A stretch of 64,000 nucleotides of DNA from Sphingomonas hominis (GTDB lineage Bacteria; Pseudomonadota; Alphaproteobacteria; Sphingomonadales; Sphingomonadaceae). Within the stretch, counting starts at the first letter, position 1; each line of letters begins with the position of its first letter. Positions 45,574-54,864 of the stretch are shown piece after piece. A model generated the notes under the pieces. It was not told the origin of the DNA, ran no database searches, and saw only the letters and a program-made list of their open reading frames with translations. Position numbers and translations under genes: made by a program. The DNA lies in the NCBI RefSeq assembly GCF_013328205.1, contig NZ_JABULH010000001.1:945610-1009609 (forward strand). Reading direction: 5' to 3'.

Positions 45574-47741
45574 GAACGACGCCGCAGCTTGAGCGTCGGC
45601 ACCTCGCCGCCTTCCTCCAGTGCAGCGCCCCGCCCTGATAGCGAGGGGTTGGTCATGAAATATCGATGCAAATTGAACGGACGATCACCCGCGGACACGC
45701 GCACGTAACTGCCGTCCGCCTGCAATTCCCAACTCTGTTCGTTGTCGATCAGATTGGCGACCATCACCTGATCGAGCACCTGATCGTGCACCGTCTCATT
45801 CTCGATCGGCAGCAGATATTCGACGCGGCGGTCGAAGTTGCGCGGCATCCAGTCGGCGGAGGATATGTAGATGCGCGCGCCGTCATTCGGCAGGGCCGCG
45901 CCGTTTCCGAACACCGCGATCCGGCTGTGTTCCAAGAAGCGACCGACGATCGATTTAACGCGGATGTTGTCGGACAGGCCGACGACGCCCGGGCGCAGGC
46001 AGCAGATGCCACGGATGATCAATTCGATCTCGACGCCCGCGCCGCTGGCTTCGTAGAGTTTCTCGATGATCGCCGGGTCGACCAGGCTGTTCATCTTGGC
46101 CCAGATCGAACCACCACGCCCCGAGCGCGCATGTGCGATTTCGCGGTCGATGTCGGCCAGCAAGCGGTCACGGAGCCGGCGGGGGCTGAGCACCACCGCT
46201 TCCATCCCCTCGGGCTCGACGTAACCGGTGATGTAGTTGAACATCCGAGCTGCATCCCGCCCGAGCCGAGGGTCGGCGGTGAAGAAGCTCAGGTCGGTAT
46301 AAATCCGTGCAGTGACCGGATGGTAATTGCCGGTGCCGAAATGGCAGTAGGTGCGGAATTGCGCACCCTCACGCCGCACCACCATCGCGACCTTGGCGTG
46401 CGTCTTCCAATCAATGAAGCCGTAGACGACCTGCACGCCCGCGCGCTCCAGCGCACTCGCCCATTGCAGATTCTGTTCCTCGTCGAACCGCGCCTTCAAT
46501 TCGACCACGGCAGTTACCGACTTGCCCGCCTCTGCCGCCGCGATCAAAGCGTTGATGACCGCCGACTGCTTGCCCGCGCGGTAGAGCGTCTGCTTGATCG
46601 CGACCACGTCGGGATCGTTCGCGGCTTGCTTGAGGAAGGCGAGCACGACGTCGAACGTCTCATACGGGTGGTGGACGACGATGTCCTTGGCCCGGATCGC
46701 TGCGAAACAATCACCGCCGAATTCGCGGATCCGTTCGGGAAAGCGCGGGGTGAACGGCGTGAACTTCAAATCCGGCCGGTCCTCGTCGGCGAGCAGCGCC
46801 AGGTCGCCGACGCCCAGGAACGCCGCGCTCTCGGTCACGATCGTGTCGGCACCACCCAATTCCTCGCGCAGCACCGAGGCGAGTGCCTCGCTCATGCCGG
46901 TTTCGAGCTCCAACCGTATCACGCGCCCGCGTCGCCGCCGCTTGATCGCATTGGCGAAGTAGCGGACGAGGTCCTCCGCCTCTTCCTCAATCTCGATGTC
47001 GCTGTCGCGCAGCACGCGAAACTCGGCCGCGCCCAGCACGTCATATCCAGGGAACATCAGGTTGGAGAAACGCTTCAACAGCGACTCGACCGCAATGTAG
47101 CGCGCGCCCTCGCCCGGCAAGCGCACGAGCCGCGGCATGGCATTGGGCAGCATGACGAGTTCGCGGATCGGCTCTTTGTCCGAGCGGCGAACAAGATCGA
47201 ACATGACCGCCATGCCCTTGTTGCGCATGAACGGGAACGGATGCGCCGGGTCGAGCGCCTGCGGCGTGATGACCGGGAAGAGCTGCTCGCGGAAATACGT
47301 CTCGAGCCACGCCTGCTCGTCCAATCCCAGCGCGGTGTCGATCGCGTGGCTGCCGATGACGCGGATGCCTGCTTCCGCCAGCGCGTAGCGGATATCGCGC
47401 CACACCGATTGCTGGCTGACCATCAGCGCGTCGGCCTCGACGGTGATCGCGGCGAGCTGCTGCCCCGGCGTCAGCCCGTCGGCGGACCGGAGTTCCACGT
47501 CTTGAAGCTGCTGTCCCTTGAGTCCAGCGACGCGCACCATGAAGAATTCGTCGAGGTTGTCGCCCGAGATCGCGAGAAAGCGCAGCCGCTCCAACAGCGG
47601 ATGCGCAGCATTGCACGCTTCCTCCAGCACGCGGCGGTTGAACGCCAGCCACGACAATTCTCGATTGAAGTAACGCTCGCCTGCAACCTTCTCGAACGGA
47701 TCGTCGTCGGGTTCACGCTGTACGTGAGCGGGCCGGGTCAT
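45570..47741 (-). CDS. ppk: Polyphosphate kinase 1
   Basis: Membrane-associated enzyme that polymerises the gamma-phosphate of ATP into polyphosphate. It is 723 residues. The N-terminal YFNRELSWLAFNRRVLEEA is the PPK1 signature. The phospho-accepting His region is CHFGTGNYHPVTARIYTDLS, and a second conserved His domain contains SSADWMPRNFDRRVEYLLP. Start ATG 47739-47741 overlaps the stop of the Hda-like gene (ATGA). Operon order: DUF2066-like, Hda-like, ppk, ppx. Confidence 0.97.
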   Translation of the reverse strand: MTRPAHVQREPDDDPFEKVAGERYFNRELSWLAFNRRVLEEACNAAHPLLERLRFLAISGDNLDEFFMVRVAGLKGQQLQDVELRSADGLTPGQQLAAITVEADALMVSQQSVWRDIRYALAEAGIRVIGSHAIDTALGLDEQAWLETYFREQLFPVITPQALDPAHPFPFMRNKGMAVMFDLVRRSDKEPIRELVMLPNAMPRLVRLPGEGARYIAVESLLKRFSNLMFPGYDVLGAAEFRVLRDSDIEIEEEAEDLVRYFANAIKRRRRGRVIRLELETGMSEALASVLREELGGADTIVTESAAFLGVGDLALLADEDRPDLKFTPFTPRFPERIREFGGDCFAAIRAKDIVVHHPYETFDVVLAFLKQAANDPDVVAIKQTLYRAGKQSAVINALIAAAEAGKSVTAVVELKARFDEEQNLQWASALERAGVQVVYGFIDWKTHAKVAMVVRREGAQFRTYCHFGTGNYHPVTARIYTDLSFFTADPRLGRDAARMFNYITGYVEPEGMEAVVLSPRRLRDRLLADIDREIAHARSGRGGSIWAKMNSLVDPAIIEKLYEASGAGVEIELIIRGICCLRPGVVGLSDNIRVKSIVGRFLEHSRIAVFGNGAALPNDGARIYISSADWMPRNFDRRVEYLLPIENETVHDQVLDQVMVANLIDNEQSWELQADGSYVRVSAGDRPFNLHRYFMTNPSLSGRGAALEEGGEVPTLKLRRRS

Positions 47742-48379
47742 GCGTGATCGATGTCCTGCGCTGTGCCCGTCAAGGCGACCAGCAGGTCGCGCGCGAGCGG
47801 AATGGTGACGCGCCGACGCCCGGACAGCGCGGCTTGTTCCAGTCCATCGAGCATCTGCGCGACAGCCTGATGACGCTGCGGCAAACGCGGCACCAGCCAG
47901 TCGATCAGGTCGTCGCGCGCGTCAAGGTGACGGCGTGCGAAGCCGCGTTCCAGCAAGGCACGCACGAGCGCCTCGTCAGGCGCTTCGATCTCGGCCACCG
48001 GACTGGCACCCAGCCGGGTGCGAAGGTCGGGCAGTGCGACGTTCCACGCGGGCGGCGCCGCGTCGGCGACGAGCAGCAACGGGACGCGCTCTGCCTGGGC
48101 GTCGTTCCACGCGTGGAACAAGGCGGCTTCGTCGTGCCGGTCAGCATCGTCGATGACACGTCCGCCCGACTGCGCCGCGAAGACCTGCGCCAGCAAGCTG
48201 CGACCCGACATGGCTGGACCGACGAGCAAGGCCGCCGCCACGGGCCATTCACGCCACTGCCGCAGCGTGTTGACTGCTTTCGCGCTCGACGCGGTCACGA
48301 GGAACTCGACGTCGTGCTGCTCGTCCGGCCACGCGAGCGGGAGCGGAAACTGCACCGTCGTGTTGTTCCCGCCCGGCAT
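47738..48379 (-). CDS. DnaA-related regulatory ATPase (Hda-like) with altered Walker A
   Basis: A 213-residue protein containing only the AAA+ part of DnaA, as in Hda/HdaA, which stimulates ATP hydrolysis by DnaA at the replisome clamp. The N-terminal TVQFPLPLAW contains a clamp-binding-type hydrophobic motif. Walker A reads GPAMSGRS, with Arg in place of the usual Lys; Walker B is RVIDDADRHDEAALFHAWN. Sensor 2 and lid features are weak (RRHQ/QRHQAVAQMLDGLEQ). The start at 48377-48379 lies one base after the upstream stop; an ATG 18 bases earlier would overlap it. Coupled to ppk. Confidence 0.75.
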   Translation of the reverse strand: MPGGNNTTVQFPLPLAWPDEQHDVEFLVTASSAKAVNTLRQWREWPVAAALLVGPAMSGRSLLAQVFAAQSGGRVIDDADRHDEAALFHAWNDAQAERVPLLLVADAAPPAWNVALPDLRTRLGASPVAEIEAPDEALVRALLERGFARRHLDARDDLIDWLVPRLPQRHQAVAQMLDGLEQAALSGRRRVTIPLARDLLVALTGTAQDIDHA

Positions 48380-48380
48380 G

Positions 48381-49619
48381 TTACCCTGCGGTCGCATTGT
48401 CGGGCTGGAGATCGGGCGGAAGCAATTGCGGCGCGCGCCGGATCCGCAGCGTCGTGCCGCCGCCGAACACCTGCCACCCGCGCGCCTCAAGCGCGCTGCG
48501 CAAGTCCGCCGGGTCACCCGCGAACGACACGACCATCAACGAGACGCCACCGAGCGCCAAACTGCTGGTCGTGGCGCTGCGCACGCCGGGCACCCCGCGC
48601 AGCGAACCCTCGGTGCTCGCCACGGCACCTGCGTCGGGCGTCTCGACCTGCACGATGACGGACACGACCGGCGCCGCCGCATTGTCGACGACGTCGAGCG
48701 AGGGATCGCTCACCACCGGCGCGTCGTCCGGCAGCGTCGTCGGTGGTGGGGCAAGCCCGGGATCGCCGCGCAAATAGCCGCCGCGCGCCGCCGCTTGATA
48801 GATATCGTCGAGCCGCTTCACCCCGGCGTCTAGCAAAGCCGGCAACGCCGACGCGCTGCCCGCACGCAGCGCGAAACGCGAGAGCAGGCGATTGTCGGGG
48901 CCATGCCGCGCCTCGAACTCGCCGATGACCGGCCCGCCCGGCCATTGCCGACGCAGCCGGACGACCGGAATCAGAACATCGGTGCCGCCGTAGAGGTCGA
49001 GCACTTTGCGCCACCAACCACGCGCCGGCCGCTGCGTTTGCCCAACGTTCAGCAGCAGCGGATCGGCCCCGTTGCCGGGCGAGCGGATGTAGTCGATCTC
49101 GCTGGTGCTGGTGCGGAAGCGCGCCCATGCCTCCTGCCAGGCGGTACGCTGCTCGAACACGCCACCCACCCCGGCCGACCAGATCACCGGCACGACGACC
49201 AGCGGCGGCGACCGCGTCGTGTAGCTGCTGATGCCCAGCAGCCCTGCGGTGCGCGCGCGATCGAACAACACGCCCAGTTGCGCGATGTACCGATTGGGCC
49301 CGATCTGCTCCCTGCCGACCACGATCGCGGTGACCAGCGAATCTAGTGTGCCGTCCGGCACCAACCCACCGCCGCCGCCCAGCCGGCGCGATAATTGCAC
49401 CCACGCCTTGCGTTGAGCCTCGCGCCAGCCCGCGGCTCGCGCCGCTTGCGCGTTCGGGCCCGACACGTCGACGCTGACGCTGCCGACCTCGTAATCGTTG
49501 GAACTGTCGACGGCCGCGACACCGCGATCACCGCCCTCGATCTGTGCCAGGACCGCGCCGGCACCGAGCACGACGACACCGATGGCCGCGGCGGTGGCGA
49601 GAAACGGACGGCTGCGCAT
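48381..49619 (-). CDS. Exported DUF2066-like protein
   Basis: A 412-residue protein from ATG 49617-49619 with a signal anchor ([20 protein letters not shown]). The N-terminal half ([50 protein letters not shown]) is the DUF2066 pattern. The C-terminal part repeats a ferredoxin-like [20 protein letters not shown]...[16 protein letters not shown]. Periplasmic, function unknown. First gene of the ppk operon and divergent from purM. Confidence 0.75.
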   Translation of the reverse strand: MRSRPFLATAAAIGVVVLGAGAVLAQIEGGDRGVAAVDSSNDYEVGSVSVDVSGPNAQAARAAGWREAQRKAWVQLSRRLGGGGGLVPDGTLDSLVTAIVVGREQIGPNRYIAQLGVLFDRARTAGLLGISSYTTRSPPLVVVPVIWSAGVGGVFEQRTAWQEAWARFRTSTSEIDYIRSPGNGADPLLLNVGQTQRPARGWWRKVLDLYGGTDVLIPVVRLRRQWPGGPVIGEFEARHGPDNRLLSRFALRAGSASALPALLDAGVKRLDDIYQAAARGGYLRGDPGLAPPPTTLPDDAPVVSDPSLDVVDNAAAPVVSVIVQVETPDAGAVASTEGSLRGVPGVRSATTSSLALGGVSLMVVSFAGDPADLRSALEARGWQVFGGGTTLRIRRAPQLLPPDLQPDNATAG

Positions 49620-49680
49620 CGGCGCCTTTTGGCGAAGCGGGCGTGGAAATCCAAGCGCGTTGTGGCTAGGCGCATCGGCC

Positions 49681-50805
49681 ATGACCGACGAACCCAGCGC
49701 CAACAGCTCTGCAACGCCAGCCGGCGGCTATACCTACGCCGACGCGGGCGTCTCGATTTCGGCGGGCAACGCGCTCGTCCGCGCGATCGCGCCGCTCGCC
49801 CGCTCGACCCGGCGCAAGGGTGCGGACGCCGATCTCGGCGGGTTCGGCGGATTGTTCGACCTGAAGGCGGCGGGCTTCATCGATCCGCTGCTGGTAGCCG
49901 CCAACGACGGTGTCGGCACCAAGCTGAAACTCGCGATCGAGCACGACCGGCACGAGGGCGTGGGCGTCGATCTGGTCGCAATGTGCGTCAACGACCTGGT
50001 CGTGCAGGGCGCGGAGCCGCTGTTCTTTCTCGATTACTATGCCAGCGGGCGGCTCGATCAGGCGGTGGCCGAGCGCGTGATCGCCTCGATCGCGGAAGGA
50101 TGCCGTCAGGCGGGCTGCGCGCTGATCGGCGGCGAGACGGCGGAGATGCCGGGGATGTACGCCGATGGCGACTATGACCTCGCGGGCTTCTGCGTCGGCG
50201 CGGTCGAGCGCGACCGGCTGCTCGATGGGCGTGCGATTACCGCCGGCGACGTGATCTTCGGTCTCGCGTCGTCGGGTGTGCACTCGAATGGCTATTCGCT
50301 GGTGCGCCGGCTCGCGGCCGACCGCGGGTGGCGGCTCGATCGCCCCGCGATGTTCGATCAGGATCGCTTGCTGATCGACGCGCTGATGGCGCCGACCAGG
50401 ATCTACGTCGCGAGTCTGCTGCCGCTGCTGCGCGAGGGGCGGATCAAGGGGCTGGCGCACATCACGGGTGGCGGGCTGCTGGAGAACATACCGCGCGTCC
50501 TCCCGCAAGGCACGCACGCGCTGGTCGACGCGGACGCGTGGGAACAGCCGCGACTGATGGCGTTCCTTCAGGCACAGGGCGCGATCGAGCCCGAGGAGAT
50601 GGCGCGCACGTTCAACTGCGGGATCGGCATGGCGGTTGTCGTCGGCGCCGACGCGGCAGACGGCGTGACGCAGGCGCTTGAGGCCGCGGGCGAAACCGTG
50701 TTCCGCATCGGCCGTATCGAGGCGGGTGAGCGTGGCTGCACCGTGACCGGCAGCACCGAGACGTGGAGCGCGCGCGGCGACTGGCGCGCGACGCATCACG
50801 CATGA
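49681..50805 (+). CDS. purM: Phosphoribosylformylglycinamidine cyclo-ligase
   Basis: ATP-dependent ring closure giving aminoimidazole ribonucleotide in purine synthesis. It is 374 residues from ATG 49681. [40 protein letters not shown] and [11 protein letters not shown] are the AIR-synthase signature segments, and [20 protein letters not shown] the C-terminal one. An extra 15 N-terminal residues (Ser/Ala-rich) precede the conserved YTYADAGV start. ATGA overlap with purN. Confidence 0.97.
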   Translation: MTDEPSANSSATPAGGYTYADAGVSISAGNALVRAIAPLARSTRRKGADADLGGFGGLFDLKAAGFIDPLLVAANDGVGTKLKLAIEHDRHEGVGVDLVAMCVNDLVVQGAEPLFFLDYYASGRLDQAVAERVIASIAEGCRQAGCALIGGETAEMPGMYADGDYDLAGFCVGAVERDRLLDGRAITAGDVIFGLASSGVHSNGYSLVRRLAADRGWRLDRPAMFDQDRLLIDALMAPTRIYVASLLPLLREGRIKGLAHITGGGLLENIPRVLPQGTHALVDADAWEQPRLMAFLQAQGAIEPEEMARTFNCGIGMAVVVGADAADGVTQALEAAGETVFRIGRIEAGERGCTVTGSTETWSARGDWRATHHA

Positions 50806-51365
50806 GCGGGCCCGCCAAGGTCGCGGTGCTGATTTCGGGCCGCGGCTCCAACATGCAGGCGCTCGCCGAAGCCGCGGGCGACGCGTATGAGATCGTCGTG
50901 GTCGCCTCCGACAAGCCCGGCGCGCCCGGGCTTGCCTGGGCGATCCAGCACCGGCTGCCGACCTTCGCGCTGTCGCCCAAGGGCATCGGCAAACCGGTGT
51001 TCGAGGCTGCGCTCGACGGTGCGCTGCGCGAGGCAGGCGCGGAGTGGATCGCGCTCGCGGGCTACATGCGGCTGTTGTCGGACGGGTTCGTCGCCAAATG
51101 GCGCGGGCGGATCGTCAATATTCACCCCTCGCTGCTGCCGAAGTACAAGGGCCTCGACACCCACGCGCGCGCGATCGACGCGGGCGATGCGGCGGGCGGC
51201 TGCTCGGTCCATGTCGTGACCGAGGAGCTCGACGGCGGCGAAGTGCTGGGACAGCGCGAGGTCGCCATCCTGCCCGGCGACACGCCCGAGACGCTGGCCG
51301 AGCGCGTGCTCGCGGCGGAACATCAACTCTACCCCGCCGTGTTGAAGGAGTTCGTGCGTCGATGA
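50802..51365 (+). CDS. purN: Phosphoribosylglycinamide formyltransferase
   Basis: Transfers a formyl group from 10-formyl-THF to GAR. It is 187 residues. [19 protein letters not shown] binds the phosphate, [18 protein letters not shown] holds the catalytic Asn-His, and [16 protein letters not shown] the catalytic Asp. The start is fixed by overlap with purM, and its stop overlaps the start of the YjbR-like gene. Confidence 0.97.
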   Translation: MSGPAKVAVLISGRGSNMQALAEAAGDAYEIVVVASDKPGAPGLAWAIQHRLPTFALSPKGIGKPVFEAALDGALREAGAEWIALAGYMRLLSDGFVAKWRGRIVNIHPSLLPKYKGLDTHARAIDAGDAAGGCSVHVVTEELDGGEVLGQREVAILPGDTPETLAERVLAAEHQLYPAVLKEFVRR

Positions 51366-51736
51366 ACGAGATGCGAGGAGCCGAGGCGATCGACCGCGTC
51401 CGCGAGATCGCGCTGCTGCTGCCCGAGAGCGAGGAGCGCGAGAGCCACGGCCAGCCGACCTTCTTCGTCGCGGGCAAGCAGTTCGCGCAATTGCGCGTCG
51501 ATCACCACGGCGATGGGCTTACCGTCGTCTGCGTCCGCACCGCTGACACCGACGAGCAGGCGATGCTGCTGGAGGCCGCGCCCGATACCTACCGCAAGCC
51601 AGCCTATCTCGGCACGTCGGGCTGGGTCAGCATCGATCTGGGCGGCGAGGTCGATTGGGCATTGGTCGAGGATCGCATCGCGCGCAGTTGGGAGTTGAGC
51701 GCGCCGGCTGGCTTGCTTGAGGCTGGCGGACGCTAA
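51362..51736 (+). CDS. MmcQ/YjbR-family protein
   Basis: A 124-residue cytosolic protein. LLPESEERESHGQPTFFVAG and the C-terminal GWVSIDLGGEVDWALVEDRI are the family's cyclophilin-like/double-wing signature. Members are loosely annotated as DNA-binding, without firm function. Translationally coupled to purN (ATGA) and last in the purM-purN transcript. Confidence 0.85.
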   Translation: MNEMRGAEAIDRVREIALLLPESEERESHGQPTFFVAGKQFAQLRVDHHGDGLTVVCVRTADTDEQAMLLEAAPDTYRKPAYLGTSGWVSIDLGGEVDWALVEDRIARSWELSAPAGLLEAGGR

Positions 51737-51745
51737 ACGCGGGCG

Positions 51746-52261
51746 TCAGAGGTCGCGCGCGAAGACCAGATCGTCGTGCCAGGTGGCACCCACGAGGAAG
51801 CGCCGCTCGCCGATCACCGATAAGCCCTGCTTGGTGTAGAACCGGTGCGCGCGAACATTGCCGCCGTACACGCCGAGGAGCAGCCGGCGGTGCCCTGCCG
51901 CGCGCGCGTCCGCGACTGCCTGCACTATCAGCGCGGGACCCAACCCGTGCCCGTGAGTCGGCACGAGTGCGTAGATGCGCTTGAGTTCGATATCGCCCGC
52001 ACGCGGCTCGACCGGCAGATCGGGCGTGGTCAGTAACGTATAGCCGAACGGTGCGGCGCCCTGCTCGGCTTCGGCGAGCGTCGCGATTGCGCCATCGTCG
52101 ATGTAGCGCGCGAATGCCTCCGCGCTGCTGTTGCGCGCTACGTGCGCGACGATGTCCGCGCCGTCTAGGACGCCCGCGAACGCTTCCAGAAAGGTCGCGC
52201 CCGCGACGAGCGAGAGGATCGCGGCATCATCCGCGCTCGCGCGTCGCAGGCGCCAGTTCAT
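51746..52261 (-). CDS. GNAT-family N-acetyltransferase
   Basis: A 171-residue acetyl-CoA-dependent acyltransferase. WRLRRASADDAAILSLVAG is the first strand and helix. IELKRIYALVPTHGHGLGPA gives the acetyl-CoA pyrophosphate loop (Q/RxxGxG/A-like, here HGHGLG), and RRLLLGVYGGNVRAHRFYTK with GLSVIGERRF completes the fold. Substrate unknown. It starts at the TGATG overlap with the ndk stop. Confidence 0.85.
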   Translation of the reverse strand: MNWRLRRASADDAAILSLVAGATFLEAFAGVLDGADIVAHVARNSSAEAFARYIDDGAIATLAEAEQGAAPFGYTLLTTPDLPVEPRAGDIELKRIYALVPTHGHGLGPALIVQAVADARAAGHRRLLLGVYGGNVRAHRFYTKQGLSVIGERRFLVGATWHDDLVFARDL

Positions 52262-52683
52262 CAGCCGACAATCTCTTCCGGCTTGAAGAAGTAAGCGATC
52301 TCGATCTCGGCATTCTCGTCCGAGTCCGAGCCGTGCACGGTGTTCGCCTCGATAGACTCGGCCAGTTCCTTGCGGATCGTGCCGGGCTCGGCGTTCGCGG
52401 GATTGGTCGCGCCCATGATGTCGCGGTTGCGCTGCATCGCGTTCTCGCCTTCGAGCACCTGCACGACGACCGGACCCGAGATCATGAACTCGACCAGATC
52501 GTTGAAGAAGGGACGCTCCTTGTGCACCGCGTAGAAGCCCTCGGCCTGCTCGCGGGTCATATGGATGCGCTTCGATGCGACGACGCGAAGGCCTGCGTCC
52601 TCCAGCATCTTGGTGACCGCGCCGGTCAGGTTGCGACGCGTCGCGTCGGGCTTGATGATCGAAAATGTACGGTTCGCGGCCAT
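52261..52683 (-). CDS. ndk: Nucleoside diphosphate kinase
   Basis: Balances nucleoside triphosphates by a phospho-His intermediate. It is 140 residues from ATG 52681-52683 ([18 protein letters not shown]). The active His is H117 in [28 protein letters not shown] is conserved too. An upstream ATG three codons earlier is possible. Read together with the GNAT gene. Confidence 0.98.
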   Translation of the reverse strand: MAANRTFSIIKPDATRRNLTGAVTKMLEDAGLRVVASKRIHMTREQAEGFYAVHKERPFFNDLVEFMISGPVVVQVLEGENAMQRNRDIMGATNPANAEPGTIRKELAESIEANTVHGSDSDENAEIEIAYFFKPEEIVG

Positions 52684-52799
52684 GACGGTCACGGGCTCCT
52701 GACAGAGGTGATGGAAAGTGCGCGTCCCCTAGTCGGCGCCTCGGGCACGCGCAAGAACCCACGTCGGACGCGCTCGGCGCCTATCGCAGATGCGGACGC

Positions 52800-53240
52800 C
52801 TAAGCCGCCTGTTCCCAGCGCCCCGACTCGCTCTGCTTCCAATAACGCCGTTCGATCCCGTCGCGCGCGGCCAGCGCCTTCCACGCCGCGCGCGCGTCGC
52901 CGATGCGATCGTCGTCGAAGAAGTGAAAAGCACGATCGAAAGCGAGTGCGTCGTCGCGCCACTCGCCATCGGCCAGCGCCACGTTGCGCGCCTGATTGGC
53001 GGCAGTGGCATCGGGTGCGATCAAGACGGGCTGCCGCGCATCATGCTCGCCGCCCGAGACCCCGTGCGGCAGAAAGCTGTCGGGTGCGTAGGACCACAAG
53101 GTCTTGTCGAGCGCGGCGCGACGCGCGGCATCGCCCTCTACCACCAGCAACCGCCCGCCCTCGGCGAGGATGCGCTCCGCAATGCGGGGCAGCACGCGCT
53201 CAAGCGGGCTGGCGGTCAGGTGATAGAAGTCGACCTTCAC
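52800..53240 (-). CDS. holC: DNA polymerase III chi subunit
   Basis: Clamp-loader accessory that links the replisome to single-strand-binding protein. It is 146 residues. VDFYHLTASPLERVLPRIAE, LLVVEGDAARRAALDKTLW, YAPDSFLPHG and the C-terminal ARAAWKALAARDGIERRYWK are typical of alphaproteobacterial HolC. Lies 16 bases downstream of pepA, as is common (pepA-holC operon). Confidence 0.93.
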   Translation of the reverse strand: MKVDFYHLTASPLERVLPRIAERILAEGGRLLVVEGDAARRAALDKTLWSYAPDSFLPHGVSGGEHDARQPVLIAPDATAANQARNVALADGEWRDDALAFDRAFHFFDDDRIGDARAAWKALAARDGIERRYWKQSESGRWEQAA

Positions 53241-53256
53241 GGACGCGCGCCTTGCC

Positions 53257-54711
53257 TCAGCCCTCTAGATTGTCGGCGACGAAGCGGTCGAGCACGCGCA
53301 CGCCGTAGCCGGTCGCGCCCTTGCCCCAGGTCGCGCCGTCCTTCTCCGACCAGACCATGCCAGCGATGTCGAGGTGCGCCCATTTCACGCCCTCGTCGAC
53401 GAAGCGCTTGATGAACTGCGCCGCGGTGATCGAACCGCCGCCGCGCGGGCCGACGTTCTTCATGTCGGCGATCGCAGAGTCGATCAGCTTGTCGTAGCCG
53501 TCCGCCAGCGGGAAGCGCCACAACAGGTCGCCGCTCGCACGCCCCGCCGCCAGGATCTGCTCGGCGAGCGCATCGTCGTTCGCAAACAACCCGCCCATCT
53601 CATTGCCCAGGCTGACGATCATCGCGCCGGTGAGCGTGGCGAGATCGATGATCTGCGCCGGCTTGTGCTCGCGCTGAACCCAGGTAATTGCGTCGCATAG
53701 GACCAGCCGACCTTCGGCGTCGGTGTTGATGACCTCGACCGTCTGCCCCGACATCGTGGTGACGACGTCGCCGGGGCGCTGCGCGTTACCGTCGGGCATG
53801 TTCTCGACCAGGCCCATCACGCCGATGATGTTGGCCTTGGCCTTGCGTGCAGCGAGGCTGAGCATCGCGCCCGCGACTGCGCCGGCACCGCCCATGTCCC
53901 ACTTCATGTCCTCCATGCCCGCGGCGGGCTTGATCGAGATGCCCCCGGTGTCGAACGTCACGCCCTTGCCGACCAGCGCAGTCAGCGGCGCGTCGGCCGC
54001 GCCACCGTTCCACTTGAGCGCGAGGATACGCGCCTCGCGCCGCGAACCCTGGCTGACACCGAGGAGCGCACCCATGCCGAGTTCGCGCATCTGCGGCTCG
54101 TCCAGCACGGTGACGTCGAGCCCAAGCCCATCGACCGCCGCGGTCACGCGCTCGACGAAGCTTTCGGGGTAGAGGATGTTCGGCGGCAGCGCCGCGAGCG
54201 TCCGCGCGAGCCCCAAGCCGCGCGTCACCGCGTCGCGGCCGTGCCACGCGGCTTCGACGTCATTCGCGTCGCTGACGACCACCAGCTCTTCGAACGTCGG
54301 CTTCTGCTTGGCCGTCAGACGCGTGCGATATTCGTCGAAGCGCCAGCTGCGCTGCGACGCGCCGGCGGCGAACCTGGCGGCGCTCGCCGCATCGACGCCC
54401 GACAAATCGGCGACGACAGTCGGCGCGCCCGCCGTGAGCAGCTTCGCTGCAAGTGCGCCGCCCGCGCGCTCATATGCGGCATCGTCCCCGCTGCCGACAC
54501 CCAGCAGCACGACACGCTGCGTTCCCTGCGCCGCCGGCAGGAACACCTCTGCGCTCGTCCCCAGCTCGCCCTCGAAACGCTGCCCCGACAAGGCGCCCGT
54601 GACGAGCGCCTGATGCTCGGCGGCCAGCCCGGCGGGCTCCGCGCCTTTGCGCACCGCGAGCGCGAGCACCGCGGCGTCGGTCGGGCGAGTGGCGGCGAAC
54701 GTGATCTTCAT
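53257..54711 (-). CDS. pepA: Leucyl aminopeptidase (M17)
   Basis: Two-metal cytosolic aminopeptidase that releases N-terminal residues. It is 484 residues from ATG 54709-54711. The catalytic domain has VGKGVTFDTGGISIKPAAGM (Lys and Asp metal ligands), MKWDMGGAGAV, NTDAEGRLVLCDAITW (signature and Asp/Glu ligands) and LATLTGAMIVSLG. In E. coli PepA also binds DNA; that is not predicted here. Confidence 0.96.
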   Translation of the reverse strand: MKITFAATRPTDAAVLALAVRKGAEPAGLAAEHQALVTGALSGQRFEGELGTSAEVFLPAAQGTQRVVLLGVGSGDDAAYERAGGALAAKLLTAGAPTVVADLSGVDAASAARFAAGASQRSWRFDEYRTRLTAKQKPTFEELVVVSDANDVEAAWHGRDAVTRGLGLARTLAALPPNILYPESFVERVTAAVDGLGLDVTVLDEPQMRELGMGALLGVSQGSRREARILALKWNGGAADAPLTALVGKGVTFDTGGISIKPAAGMEDMKWDMGGAGAVAGAMLSLAARKAKANIIGVMGLVENMPDGNAQRPGDVVTTMSGQTVEVINTDAEGRLVLCDAITWVQREHKPAQIIDLATLTGAMIVSLGNEMGGLFANDDALAEQILAAGRASGDLLWRFPLADGYDKLIDSAIADMKNVGPRGGGSITAAQFIKRFVDEGVKWAHLDIAGMVWSEKDGATWGKGATGYGVRVLDRFVADNLEG

Positions 54712-54864
54712 GGTCAACCTATTCCCTCATTCTCTGACGTGCCTGATAGGCACGTGCGCGCGCGCTGGCAAAGCGTTGCAGCAACGCGCGGGCGATGCGA
54801 TAGGGCGCATGTGCAGCGCCGTGCTCTTCCGGCCGCTGGCGAGTGATAGCCATACGGGAGCAAC

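Noticed and set aside
45666-47747. 693-codon open frame opposite ppk
   Set aside because: Mirror frame of a strongly conserved gene. Protein is Arg/His/Asp-rich without domains. Similar long antisense frames opposite alaS, ppx, icd, both Kef genes, pit and lptD were rejected for the same reason.
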